A program made the position numbers and the translations under genes. This document shows, one piece after another, positions 8,777 to 16,877 of a DNA stretch of 33,543 nucleotides (positions are counted from its first letter, which is position 1; every line of letters starts with the position of its first letter). The DNA is taken from positions 1-33,543 of the forward strand of contig JAEUSO010000004.1 of assembly GCA_016788605.1 (NCBI GenBank), written 5' to 3'. Under the pieces are notes generated by a model. The model was not told the DNA's origin. It saw nothing but the letters and a program-made list of their open reading frames with translations, and searched no databases. This stretch comes from Candidatus Kapaibacterium sp. GTDB lineage: Bacteria; Bacteroidota; Ignavibacteria; Kapaibacteriales; NICIL-2.

Positions 8777-10557
8777 ATTACCGCCTTATAATCATACCAC
8801 ACGTAGCGAAGTTGAATCCTGTTCATCGGGTCGAGAGGGTAGTTGCAGATGTAAGGACGAAGCAAGCGGTAGTGCATCTCGTAGAAGAGGAGTATTGCGG
8901 GCGCGTCTTTGATACTGCGTTGTTCAGCGTTACGGTACAGAGCGTTCCTTTCAGTAATGTCTGTTGTGGCAACTGCGCGGGCAAGCAGGTTACTAGCAAT
9001 GGTGTTGTTATATCGCGTACTGTTCGGATAGCTTGGTTGTGAATTGTCGGTTGGAACAAGCGAGCCGTCGAGCAAGCTCAAATAGTTTTCAGCATCAGGA
9101 TAATCGCCGTACCATCGCGTTCCCCACATCATCAGGTCGCCTTTCTCGGCAAGGTCGAGCAGTTGTGCGAACTGAATCACTTTAATCGTCATCTTAATAT
9201 TCAAATTCTCACTCAGCATTTGCTGAACCGCCTCTGCCACTTGTATTAGACGCGGCTCGGGATAGATATGCAACGTGATCGGTGGAACATCCGAGCCATT
9301 TGCATAACCTCCGAGTCGAAGCTCGTTCAACGCCTGTCGGGGATTGAACTGAATGCCTTGAATCGAATCGGTGGCATAGCCCGGAAAAACGGGCGGAGTG
9401 ATGCCGTTTGTTGCAGGCGAATGCGGCGAATTACGAAGCACAAACTTCACGATGCGTTCTCGGTCAATGGAATATGAACACGCCCGACGCAGATGCACAT
9501 TATTGAAGGGTGGTTTCGTACATAGGAAATCAATAAACCACGTAAGCATTGCCGGTTTGGATTGCACTACTGCATTATCAAGCGGGCGAGGTGTACGGGT
9601 TTTTGTATCATAGATAATCGGGAAAAATTCAGTCGGGATACCAAGCGATTCCTCCAACTCTCCGCTCACAAATTGCTGGTACTGCACTTTGTCATCAGTG
9701 ACAAACGAGATTCGGATGCTATCGAGATAGGGCAAGCGATTGCCGTCGGAATCATATTCCCAATAGTCGGGATTTCGCGCAAGCGTCATCTGATAATCAT
9801 TGTTCCATGCGGAAAGACGGAACGCACCTGTTCCCACAGGATGCCGGAAGAAATCCGCACCATAATACTCAACCGCCTCGCGCGGAACAACACAACCAAG
9901 CGCATTGGCAAGCTGCATAAGAAACGGTGCATAGGGGCGCGTTAATTCAATGATGACCGTTGTATCGTTTGTGGCATACAGTCCGCGAATTGCATCGGGT
10001 TGGGAACGTTTCTCCCGCCGCGCCGCATAGTATTCATTCGCCCCGATAACTTTATCCTTAAATACCCAGAACTGTGCACTTTTCGTTGTCGGGTCGCAGC
10101 ACCGCTTGTACGAATACACCACATCGTGCGCGGTCATGCGTCTGCCTGCACTCTTCGGGAAGCAAACATCGTTATGAAACCGCACATCGCTGCGCAGGTG
10201 AAACACATACTGTGTGCCGTTGTTGCGAATATCCCATGATGAAGCAAGTTCGGGAACAACATTCAGGGAAGAATCAAAACTTATGAGACGGTTATATATC
10301 TGTAATGCAATATCATCAGCTAATGTGCTGGTAATCATAACGGGGTCGAGACCGCTCGGATTGCCGCGAATCATATTCATGCGGTGGTATCCTCCGTAAT
10401 TTCTGCCGCCTTTCGCCGGGCGTAACGCTGTTGTTTTGCGTTCGGGCACACATCCCGCTCCGAGAAGAAGCAGAACAAGGAATAAATGCCGATATATGAT
10501 GCGGATTACGCGGCGGTTCGCGGTTGTTTTAACGACGGTTGAATAGTGCATGCACAA
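8773..10557 (-). CDS. Oligopeptide-type ABC transporter substrate-binding lipoprotein (SBP family 5)
   Basis: The 594-residue protein is a family 5 extracellular solute-binding protein (OppA/DppA type), which captures peptides, nickel or other ligands for an ABC importer. A basic N terminus and hydrophobic stretch LFLVLLLLGAGC suggest a lipoprotein with Cys36 as the lipidated residue. Typical family segments follow: VPELASSWDIRNNGTQYVFHLRSDVRFHNDV split over the first third, YSYKRCCDP, and VGTGAFRLSAWNND with LARNPDYWEYDSDG. The C-terminal lobe includes WGTRWYGDYPDAENYLSLL. No permease or ATPase gene is nearby, so this is an orphan binding protein. Its stop overlaps the sua5 start by 4 nt. 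The first Met and Met3 are both possible starts. Confidence 0.9.
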   Translation of the reverse strand: MCMHYSTVVKTTANRRVIRIIYRHLFLVLLLLGAGCVPERKTTALRPAKGGRNYGGYHRMNMIRGNPSGLDPVMITSTLADDIALQIYNRLISFDSSLNVVPELASSWDIRNNGTQYVFHLRSDVRFHNDVCFPKSAGRRMTAHDVVYSYKRCCDPTTKSAQFWVFKDKVIGANEYYAARREKRSQPDAIRGLYATNDTTVIIELTRPYAPFLMQLANALGCVVPREAVEYYGADFFRHPVGTGAFRLSAWNNDYQMTLARNPDYWEYDSDGNRLPYLDSIRISFVTDDKVQYQQFVSGELEESLGIPTEFFPIIYDTKTRTPRPLDNAVVQSKPAMLTWFIDFLCTKPPFNNVHLRRACSYSIDRERIVKFVLRNSPHSPATNGITPPVFPGYATDSIQGIQFNPRQALNELRLGGYANGSDVPPITLHIYPEPRLIQVAEAVQQMLSENLNIKMTIKVIQFAQLLDLAEKGDLMMWGTRWYGDYPDAENYLSLLDGSLVPTDNSQPSYPNSTRYNNTIASNLLARAVATTDITERNALYRNAEQRSIKDAPAILLFYEMHYRLLRPYICNYPLDPMNRIQLRYVWYDYKAVM

Positions 10558-10685
10558 ATTTAGCCAACGATAACGTAGCGGTTAAACCAACTCTTGGTGT
10601 CGGATGTCAGAGACCGCGTACCCCAAAACAACAACGTACGGACAATATCGGACGTTGATTGGCGAATAATTTGAACGTAACTGAT

Positions 10686-11294
10686 ATGGGACACGCATTT
10701 GTGGCAGCATATACCGACGACACTGCACTGATTGACGACTACCTGCATGGCAACAGGGAACAAGCGGCAACCGCGTTTGTGCGCCGTCATCAACGGTTTG
10801 TGTATGCGTTGGCGCTCCGCCAGATGAATAATAATCACGATGATGCAGATGATGCCGCACAAGAAGTATTCATCCGCGCATTGAAAGCATTGCCGGAGTT
10901 TAAGGGCGACAGCAGTTTGCAAACGTGGCTCTATCGTATTACACTCAATGTCTGCTCGTCCATGAGAAAAAAACGAAAACTGCTCTCGTGGTTTTCCATC
11001 CATGGCGAGGACGAGCAATTCGATGTTCCTTCGGACAGCATCACACCTGAACGCGCATTGATGGAAAGCGATTTCGGTGAACGGTTACAGACATTGCTAC
11101 AGCAACTGCCGCAGAAACAGCGTGAAACATTCTGCCTCCGTTATTTTGATGAACTCTCATACGAGGAAATTTCGGCAATGGTCGGTACGAGTACCGGCGC
11201 GTTAAAGGCAAACTATTTTCATGCGTTGAACAAGCTGGCGGCACTTATCAATTCAACAAATCTGATAGACAAAGGAGAATATGGTTATGAATAA
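10686..11294 (+). CDS. ECF-type RNA polymerase sigma-70 factor
   Basis: From the ATG at 10686 this encodes 202 residues; an in-frame TTG at 10659 could add nine. Region 2 is evident in FVRRHQRFVYALALRQ, DADDAAQEVFIRALKALPEF and SLQTWLYRITLNVCSSMRKKRK (core binding and -10 recognition). Region 4 is in LQQLPQKQRETFCLRYFDELSYEEISAMVG with the recognition-helix segment TSTGALKANYFHAL. Regions 1 and 3 are absent, as expected for the extracytoplasmic-function group. The final codons overlap the start of a membrane protein that looks like its anti-sigma factor, and a periplasmic Spy-like gene follows. I infer an envelope-stress regulon in which sigma, anti-sigma and sensor or chaperone are produced together. 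Confidence 0.92.
   Translation: MGHAFVAAYTDDTALIDDYLHGNREQAATAFVRRHQRFVYALALRQMNNNHDDADDAAQEVFIRALKALPEFKGDSSLQTWLYRITLNVCSSMRKKRKLLSWFSIHGEDEQFDVPSDSITPERALMESDFGERLQTLLQQLPQKQRETFCLRYFDELSYEEISAMVGTSTGALKANYFHALNKLAALINSTNLIDKGEYGYE
11271..11277 (+). promoter_or_regulatory. Shine-Dalgarno sequence inside the sigma gene, for the anti-sigma start
   Basis: AAAGGAG lies 3 nt before the ATG at 11281 and 9 nt before a second in-frame ATG at 11287. The spacing favours initiation at the second ATG (MNNIYTH). Both starts overlap or abut the sigma stop codon, so the two genes are translationally coupled. Confidence 0.6.
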
Positions 11295-11961
11295 TATATA
11301 CACACATTCTGAAATGCAAGAACTGCTGCCGGACTATTGCTCCGGTATGCTGACGGGTGAGGAAAACGCCCGATTCGAGCAATCATTAGCATCGTATCCC
11401 GATCTGCATATAAGCGTGAAAGAATTGCAACACGTCTTCGCGGTTATGGACAAAGAGTCATTCGTTGCTGATATTGACCGCCGCACCCGTAACCTCTCGG
11501 TTCGAGTGAACGAGCGGATGCGCTCGAATAAACAGGCATGGTATCAATCACTTTGGGCGCGTGTTGCAACTCCTGCGGTTGGCGCGGCACTGTGCCTATA
11601 CCTTGTGTCCCTTTCCGGACTTTTCCGCACAGGCACAACGACCGACCTTGCGTCCGATATGTTTTCCTCCGCCGATGAGCAACATATAGAGTCAATCGTA
11701 ACGGCGATGGCGGATTCGCAGGAAATGACAATGAGTATTCCATCTACGGGCGATGTATCAGCAGAGCATACGGTATTTTCAGTAACGAACATGCAGTCAT
11801 TCGAGAGCGACCTTGCTCGCGAAATTGCCATGAATTTTGGCGACGACCTGCCGGATTCGCATGATACAGATATACATTTTGACGATGTGCTCGACTCTGC
11901 CACAGCAAACGATGTACGTGAAATTGAATCAATAATCCAAGAGTTAGAACATGGTGCATAA
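11281..11961 (+). CDS. Putative membrane anti-sigma factor
   Basis: The 226-residue protein has a cytoplasmic N-terminal part beginning with EMQELLPDYCSGMLTGEENARFEQSLASYP, the pattern seen at the start of anti-sigma domains (a short helix, then a segment limiting the length of the bound polypeptide). It lacks the HxxxCxxC zinc motif, so it would be a zinc-free type. One membrane segment is visible at about residues 95-115 (VATPAVGAALCLYLVSLSGLF). The C-terminal half is acidic, rich in Asp, Ser and Met, and probably periplasmic. It overlaps the sigma gene by 14 nt and the following gene by 11 nt. The function is assigned mainly from this position and topology, because the sequence itself is poorly conserved. 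Confidence 0.75.
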   Translation: MVMNNIYTHSEMQELLPDYCSGMLTGEENARFEQSLASYPDLHISVKELQHVFAVMDKESFVADIDRRTRNLSVRVNERMRSNKQAWYQSLWARVATPAVGAALCLYLVSLSGLFRTGTTTDLASDMFSSADEQHIESIVTAMADSQEMTMSIPSTGDVSAEHTVFSVTNMQSFESDLAREIAMNFGDDLPDSHDTDIHFDDVLDSATANDVREIESIIQELEHGA

Positions 11962-12442
11962 TATACGGTTATACGTTGTGCTACTTTTTGCAGTAGCAAT
12001 CCTTACGCCGCAGCTAAGCGCACAGAATTCCGAAGCGAAAGACGAGATGTCGGGCATGCGGCAACGCATTATGGATTTCAAGAAGATGAAGTTACTTGAG
12101 ATTCTTAAACTCAGCGGTCCCTCCGCCGACGAGTTTATCGTAAAATATAACGACGGTCAAGTAAAGATAGACGCTTCGAAAAAAGCAGTTGATGCGGCAG
12201 TAAAAGAATTGCAGGAAGCAATCAAACGCAAAGCTCCCGCCGGTGAACTCACGGCAAAAACCGATGCTGCTGTAAAAGCCGAGCAAGCATACTTCAGCGT
12301 CTTGATTGATCGCGTTTCGTCATTAAAATCAACACTGAATCCTGAACAGTACGCAAAGTTGGTTGCTTTTGAAATCAAGTTTCCCGAATGGGTGCAGCGA
12401 ATTGCAGCCCGCAAGGCAAAGCAAATGACCATGGAAGAATAA
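11951..12442 (+). CDS. Small exported Spy/CpxP-like helical protein
   Basis: The 163-residue product starts with a clear signal peptide (YVVLLFAVAILTPQLSAQ, cleavage expected after SAQ). The mature part is almost wholly helical and highly charged, with many Lys, Ala and Glu, and contains LNPEQYAKLVAFEIKFPEW, resembling the LTxxQ-type motifs of Spy, CpxP, ZraP and CnrX. Those proteins are periplasmic chaperones or metal and stress sensors. The gene overlaps the putative anti-sigma gene by 11 nt and is the last of three genes controlled with the ECF sigma factor, so it may sense envelope stress or be its product. Family membership rests on architecture and a short motif, not on strong sequence identity. 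Confidence 0.7.
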   Translation: MVHNIRLYVVLLFAVAILTPQLSAQNSEAKDEMSGMRQRIMDFKKMKLLEILKLSGPSADEFIVKYNDGQVKIDASKKAVDAAVKELQEAIKRKAPAGELTAKTDAAVKAEQAYFSVLIDRVSSLKSTLNPEQYAKLVAFEIKFPEWVQRIAARKAKQMTMEE

Positions 12443-12465
12443 CAACATCCAACAACCTCTACAAG

Positions 12466-13185
12466 CTATACGCCGCGAACCAACGCCGCCATATCGCGCA
12501 CGGCTCGTTCCATCCCCACAATCACGGCGCGGGAGATGAGCGCATGACCGATACTGACTTCCACAATCTGCGGAATGCTAACGACAGGAGCTACATTCAC
12601 GTAATTCAATCCGTGCCCCGCTGTTACCCGCAAACCGGATTCGTGCGCATACTGCGCCGCCTCGGCTATCCGCGCAAGCTGCAGTTGAACATCATGGGCA
12701 GTACGTGCATTGGCATACGTTCCGGTGTGCAATTCAATGATATCCGCGCCTGTTTCAATCACCGCTTCTATTTGTGTGGTGCTTGGCTCGATAAAGAAAC
12801 TCACTTCGATGTCTTTTTCGTGCATTCGCTGCACTAATGTGGTATAGTATCGAATGTCCGCTGCCACATTCAAGCCGCCTTCTGTCGTCAGTTCCTCGCG
12901 TTTTTCGGGAACAATCGTGACTAACTCAGGAATAATCTCAAGCGCGATGCCGATGATTTCCTCGGTAGCCGCCATTTCCAAATCGAGTTTGGTTTGCACT
13001 GTTTCGCGCAGCATCCGAACGTCGCGGTCGTTCACATGGCGGCGGTCTTCGCGCAAGTGGCAAACAATGCCAACCGCACCATGAAGCTCGGCAAGCAATG
13101 CGGCAGTTACAGGGTCGGGCTCAATTCCTCCGCGCGCTTCTCGGAGAGTGGCGATGTGGTCAATGTTGACAGCAAGTTCAGCCAT
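12466..13185 (-). CDS. pdxJ: Pyridoxine 5'-phosphate synthase PdxJ
   Basis: This 239-residue TIM-barrel enzyme condenses 1-deoxy-D-xylulose 5-phosphate with 3-amino-2-oxopropyl phosphate to form pyridoxine 5'-phosphate, the last ring-forming step of the DXP-dependent vitamin B6 pathway. Length and motifs are canonical: AVNIDHIATLREARGG at the N terminus, the HLREDRRH loop (His43 region), TKLDLEMAATEEI, IELHTGTYANA, and VTAGHGLNYVNV near the end. It stands alone on the minus strand between two plus-strand operons. It ends only 23 nt from the convergent Spy-like gene, with no obvious terminator between them. DXP-dependent B6 synthesis is common in the proposed host group. Confidence 0.97.
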   Translation of the reverse strand: MAELAVNIDHIATLREARGGIEPDPVTAALLAELHGAVGIVCHLREDRRHVNDRDVRMLRETVQTKLDLEMAATEEIIGIALEIIPELVTIVPEKREELTTEGGLNVAADIRYYTTLVQRMHEKDIEVSFFIEPSTTQIEAVIETGADIIELHTGTYANARTAHDVQLQLARIAEAAQYAHESGLRVTAGHGLNYVNVAPVVSIPQIVEVSIGHALISRAVIVGMERAVRDMAALVRGV

Positions 13186-13386
13186 GATATTCGATTATTA
13201 AGAGTTTATTGCAATATAGTGTGAGGAATGAAACTCTTTGCAAAGCATCGCGGAATTTTCCCTCAAAAGAAATGCACGCCAATACCCACCTTCGTCTTAA
13301 TTTGGAATGAATTTACATAGCGTGTGTGTTTAGGGCAAACCGAACATGACACCATCATAGAAAAACCAATACCTTAGGTCGAAACT

Positions 13387-13614
13387 TTGACACTGCTGCA
13401 CGCACTGCCCGCTGGGGCAAAAGGAAAAATTATTCAGTACGCAAGCACGAATAGTATTACTGAACGGCTACAAGAAATGGGCTTGATTCCCGGGACGCTT
13501 TTTACTATTGTTCGCCGTGCGCCATTGGGCGGTCCTCTCGAAATCGCATACGGACAGTCGCGTATCGCACTCCGTGCCGAAGAACTTTCCATCCATGTTG
13601 AACGGATGAACTAA
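13387..13614 (+). CDS. feoA: FeoA, ferrous iron transport accessory protein
   Basis: The 75-residue protein has the SH3-like FeoA fold pattern: LPAGAKGKIIQY, ITERLQEMGLIPGTLFTIVRRAPLGGPLEIAYGQSRIALRAEEL (split here only by description), ending shortly after. FeoA binds or modulates the FeoB transporter. An in-frame TAG at 13375-13377 and no ATG afterwards make the TTG at 13387 the only plausible start, a weak start that may set low expression relative to feoB. The gene lies 36 nt before feoB. The 200-nt region upstream, shared with pdxJ, contains no Fur or DtxR box that I can identify with confidence. Confidence 0.92.
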   Translation: MTLLHALPAGAKGKIIQYASTNSITERLQEMGLIPGTLFTIVRRAPLGGPLEIAYGQSRIALRAEELSIHVERMN

Positions 13615-13650
13615 TCCGTAACGACCTCACTTATCGCCACCGCGCATAGC

Positions 13651-15519
13651 ATGGAATCCCACGTACCGCTCATAGCCCTTGTCGGCACACCGAATTGCGG
13701 CAAATCCACCATCTTTAATGCACTGACGGGTCTGCATCAGAAAGTCGGGAATTTTCCCGGCGTTACAGTAGAGCCCGGAGTCGGTACGGTAACAGTAGGC
13801 GAATCGCACCACACACTTGTGGATTTACCCGGTATCTACAGTACCAAGCCAAAGTCGGTTGATGAAGAGTTCACTATTCAAACGCTGACGGGCGAACACC
13901 GAAAAACCTTGCGCCGACCTGATGCTACCTTCTTTGTTATTGACGGAACGAACTTGGAAAAAGGACTAACGCTGTATTCGCAATTCAGGTCGTTCGGTTT
14001 GCCGACTGCCATTGTGGTCACGATGATTGATGCAATCAAAGCGGGCGGTGCCGTCTTGGATGATATTGGCTTAGAGCATGAACTTGGCGTACCGGTGATA
14101 ACCGTTGTCGGTAATAAAGGCATCGGTCTGGATGATATGAAAATCCAGATGCAAAAAACTGACGGATTCGCTATTCCACCCACAAATGGTCAGGCAATGG
14201 GCATCGCACACGATGAGAGTATCGAACACCATGTTGCGTGGGCACGGGCATTAAGCGAGCGTGTGCTAACAGTTCATACGGTTGATAAATTCAGTTTGAA
14301 ACTCGACGGAGTACTCCTGCATCCTGTTTGGGGATTCGTTGTATTTCTTGCAGTGATGGCGTTGTTCTTTCAGTCCATTTTCTCGTGGGCGGAACCGCTG
14401 ATGAATGTAATTGATTCCGGTGTTGCGTCCGCGCAAACCCTTGCCGCAACTGTTCTGCCACAAGGAATCATACTCGACTTCATCAGTAAAGGAATCGTGG
14501 CGGGCATTGGTTCTGTCATTGTGTTTGTTCCGCAGATTGCATTACTCTCGTTGCTTATCACATTACTCGAAGATTGCGGTTACTTGGCGCGCGCTGCATT
14601 TATCATGGATAGAATCATGGGTGTGTTCGGCTTGCAAGGTCGTTCATTTGTGCCGTTGCTTGGCTCGTTTGCATGCGCCATACCGGGTATCATGTCGGCG
14701 CGGATTATCCCGTCGCGCAACGACCGTTTGATAACAATACTTATAGCACCACTGATGGCATGCAGTGCGCGCCTTCCCGTTTATACTTTGCTTATTGCTT
14801 CATTCATACCGGCGGTTGCAGTGGCGGAGATTTTTTCTCTGCAAGCCGTCGTGATGGCGGCACTCTATGCGCTTGGATTATTCATCGGTCTGGTGGTTGC
14901 ATTTCTGTTACGCCGCCTGATGATTCCCTCTGATAAAATACCGTTCCTTATCGAGTTCCCGCCGTACCGTGTGCCTTCGGCAAAGAGTATCGCGCTGTCC
15001 GTTTGGGGGAGGGTAAAGGACTTTCTGACAACGGCGGGTACGGTGATTCTTTTGCTTTCGGTGATACTCTGGGCGATGACGGAATTTCCCCGCGCCGACA
15101 TTCCCGCCGGAACACCTGAATTGGACGCACAGAGGATACAGCTTGAGCAATCCGCCGCCGGAACACTTGGCAAAGCAATTCAACCTGTCTTTGCACCGCT
15201 CGGCTTCGACTGGAAAATAACTCTTGGTGTTATCGGCTCGTTTGCCGCACGCGAGGTATTCGTTTCGGTAATGGGTCAGATTTACGCAACTGATGTAGCC
15301 GAATCCGATGCGGGATTGCGGCAGGTGCTTCAACGCGAGATTCCGTTCGCCACAGCAACAGGCATCATTCTTTTTTATGTGTTCGCGCTGCAATGTATGA
15401 GTACCGTTGCCATTATCCGCCGTGAAACCGGCTCATGGAAATGGTCGGCATTCGCATTTGCCTATACCTTCGCGTTGGCATATACCGCCGGCGCAATCGG
15501 ACATTATCTTGCATCATAG
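13651..15519 (+). CDS. feoB: FeoB, ferrous iron transporter with N-terminal G domain
   Basis: This 622-residue inner-membrane protein imports Fe(II). The N-terminal G domain shows G1 GTPNCGKST (residues 12-20), the switch segment VGNFPGVTVE and G3 DLPG (58-61). The G4 motif is TMID (124-127) in place of the usual NMxD or NKxD, a change at the guanine-contacting Asn. After a linker, the membrane domain contains the two Gate motifs, including SFVPLLGSFACAIPGIMSAR with a conserved Cys and MACSARLPVYTLLIASFIP. The C terminus (about residues 480-622) holds the second half of the pore, with AAREVFVSVMGQIY. It is shorter than the about 770-residue E. coli protein but usual for this group. It is co-transcribed with feoA and followed after 13 nt by a GroES-like gene. 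Confidence 0.96.
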   Translation: MESHVPLIALVGTPNCGKSTIFNALTGLHQKVGNFPGVTVEPGVGTVTVGESHHTLVDLPGIYSTKPKSVDEEFTIQTLTGEHRKTLRRPDATFFVIDGTNLEKGLTLYSQFRSFGLPTAIVVTMIDAIKAGGAVLDDIGLEHELGVPVITVVGNKGIGLDDMKIQMQKTDGFAIPPTNGQAMGIAHDESIEHHVAWARALSERVLTVHTVDKFSLKLDGVLLHPVWGFVVFLAVMALFFQSIFSWAEPLMNVIDSGVASAQTLAATVLPQGIILDFISKGIVAGIGSVIVFVPQIALLSLLITLLEDCGYLARAAFIMDRIMGVFGLQGRSFVPLLGSFACAIPGIMSARIIPSRNDRLITILIAPLMACSARLPVYTLLIASFIPAVAVAEIFSLQAVVMAALYALGLFIGLVVAFLLRRLMIPSDKIPFLIEFPPYRVPSAKSIALSVWGRVKDFLTTAGTVILLLSVILWAMTEFPRADIPAGTPELDAQRIQLEQSAAGTLGKAIQPVFAPLGFDWKITLGVIGSFAAREVFVSVMGQIYATDVAESDAGLRQVLQREIPFATATGIILFYVFALQCMSTVAIIRRETGSWKWSAFAFAYTFALAYTAGAIGHYLAS

Positions 15520-15532
15520 TGGAGAATAGAAT

Positions 15533-15907
15533 ATGGATGGAGATTACACCCGCCCTGTTACAGATTCCTTTATCATTGTCGGCGACCGCGTGCTTATCCG
15601 ACCTAAAACACCTGAGGGTGTAACGCCATCGGGGTTGGTGCTGCCACCGGGCGTACAGGAAAACCAAAAGACGCAACTCGGTTATGTGTTAAAAGCGGGT
15701 CCGGGCTATCCCATCCCAATCGCAACCGATGCAGACGAGCCGTGGAAAGAACAATCCGACACGGTAAAGTACATACCGTTGCAAGCAAAGCCGGGCGACT
15801 TGGCGATGTACCTGCAATCCGGTGCTTATGATATTGAGTACAACGGCGAGAAATTCGCCATCGTCCCGCAAAACGCTATTCTACTGTTGGTAAGGGAGGA
15901 GTATTGA
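15533..15907 (+). CDS. GroES-like (Cpn10 family) protein in the feo operon
   Basis: The 124-residue protein has the Cpn10 pattern: GDRVLIRPKTPEGVTPSGLVLPPGVQE at about residues 17-43, then QLGYVLKAGPG, and a C-terminal KFAIVPQNAILLLV strand. It is longer than true GroES (about 95 residues) because of an insertion (about residues 60-85: IPIATDADEPWKEQSD and neighbours), and no groEL gene is adjacent. It is probably a paralogue of the housekeeping co-chaperonin. A GGAG ribosome-binding site sits just before the ATG, 13 nt after feoB, so it is very likely translated with feoAB. A role in folding or regulating the iron transporter is inference from position only. It ends 9 nt from a convergent AT-rich gene. 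Confidence 0.82.
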   Translation: MDGDYTRPVTDSFIIVGDRVLIRPKTPEGVTPSGLVLPPGVQENQKTQLGYVLKAGPGYPIPIATDADEPWKEQSDTVKYIPLQAKPGDLAMYLQSGAYDIEYNGEKFAIVPQNAILLLVREEY

Positions 15908-15916
15908 AAATATCTA

Positions 15917-16492
15917 TTACTTGTTTATAGAGTTATGAATCGTTTTAACATCAGTTAGTTTGAATGTCAAGCCCTCTTTTTTGTGATATGGAGGAGTCCC
16001 GTTTAACATATAGAATATATTATCTGAAAGTATTGTCCATATATATAAATAGTCACCGCTCTCAAACTCAATCTTACATCCACTTTGATATGTACCATAA
16101 TGATTAGTCAGCAACTCAACATAAATATAGATTGTTTTCCCTAATTTCTTTAGTACTTGATTACTCAAAAATTGGTTCTCTTTCCATCTGTACTGTTTTT
16201 TTTCAAAGTCAGATTCTAAGATTCCTTTACCATGAAAACTACCTTTTTGAATTTTTAGTGATTCACCGTCTCCATCACAATCAAAAATAAATTCATGCCC
16301 ATTGGAAAATTTAATTTTTAGTGTTCCCAGAGATTCAGAATCTAGCTTTCCACAATAAAAATATTGCTCATTAATTACTGACTCAAGTGTGTACCCAATC
16401 ATTGAATGCAGGTATTCAACATTGTTGTTATGTAGTAATCTGATTCTATCATTCATATGATGTATAAAATGAAGTATTTTTTTGGGTAACAA
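15917..16492 (-). CDS. AT-rich hypothetical protein
   Basis: This 191-residue protein is not recognised. It has no signal peptide or membrane segment. The sequence alternates aromatic beta-strand-like stretches (GTLKIKFSNGHEFIFDCDGDGESL, and GCKIEFESGDYLYIWTIL) and is rich in Lys, Asn, Ile and Tyr, suggesting a small soluble beta-rich domain. Codons are strongly AT-biased, unlike all neighbours, so recent horizontal acquisition is likely. Met13 (16456) is a plausible alternative start. It is convergent with the GroES-like gene 9 nt away. The following 90 nt upstream of its start are equally AT-rich and may carry its promoter. Confidence 0.6.
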   Translation of the reverse strand: MLPKKILHFIHHMNDRIRLLHNNNVEYLHSMIGYTLESVINEQYFYCGKLDSESLGTLKIKFSNGHEFIFDCDGDGESLKIQKGSFHGKGILESDFEKKQYRWKENQFLSNQVLKKLGKTIYIYVELLTNHYGTYQSGCKIEFESGDYLYIWTILSDNIFYMLNGTPPYHKKEGLTFKLTDVKTIHNSINK

Positions 16493-16877
16493 CAGTGTAT
16501 AGTACTACAATCTTGTTTATTCGACGTTGACTTTAATATCAGATAGTAATGCTTATTCTTGTGACTTCTTGTTAGTACTAAAATTAGTGCTGATAACAAG
16601 ATATGTCATGATGAAAACAACACTCTGAATGATTGAGTATGGGAATCACATCATTACCTTCCGCAAACGAATACAGAAATCCCGGTATGGAAACAGGAAA
16701 TGTAATAAACAAAGCAACCAGTACCCAGTTACCGTTCAGCATGTTGCTGCCATAAGCAGAAAGCAGGGCAACCGTTGATAACCCAACATAGAATACACAA
16801 AAGATGAACTGTTTTTGTGCGATTGAATGTCAAGTAGTATCCTGTTCATATCAAGCAAGTAAAACCCAGTCCTCCCA
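16493..16877. other. Gene-poor gap next to the AT-rich gene
   Basis: The first 100 nt continue the AT-rich composition of the neighbouring orphan gene and probably hold its promoter. The remainder (about 16584-16849, minus strand) may hold a broken small membrane-protein gene, listed separately. No repeat of the 101-nt family, terminator or RNA gene was seen. Confidence 0.5.
16584..16849 (-). pseudogene. Possible broken small membrane-protein gene
   Basis: On the minus strand an ATG at 16849 opens MNRILLDIQSHKN, which then goes out of register with a longer open stretch in the next frame near the T5 run at 16812-16816. That second stretch encodes two hydrophobic segments, FIFCVFYVGLSTVALLSAYG and NWVLVALFITFPVSIPGF, and ends at the TAA at 16584-16586. 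Hydrophobicity and ordinary codon use suggest a real former or mis-sequenced two-helix membrane protein downstream of the large T9SS gene. No family is recognised. A sequencing indel in the homopolymer is an equally good explanation. Confidence 0.35.

Noticed and set aside
13186-13386. Possible Fur or DtxR operator upstream of feoA
   Set aside because: A TTTAGGGCAAACC-like stretch is present, but no symmetrical box good enough to call was found.
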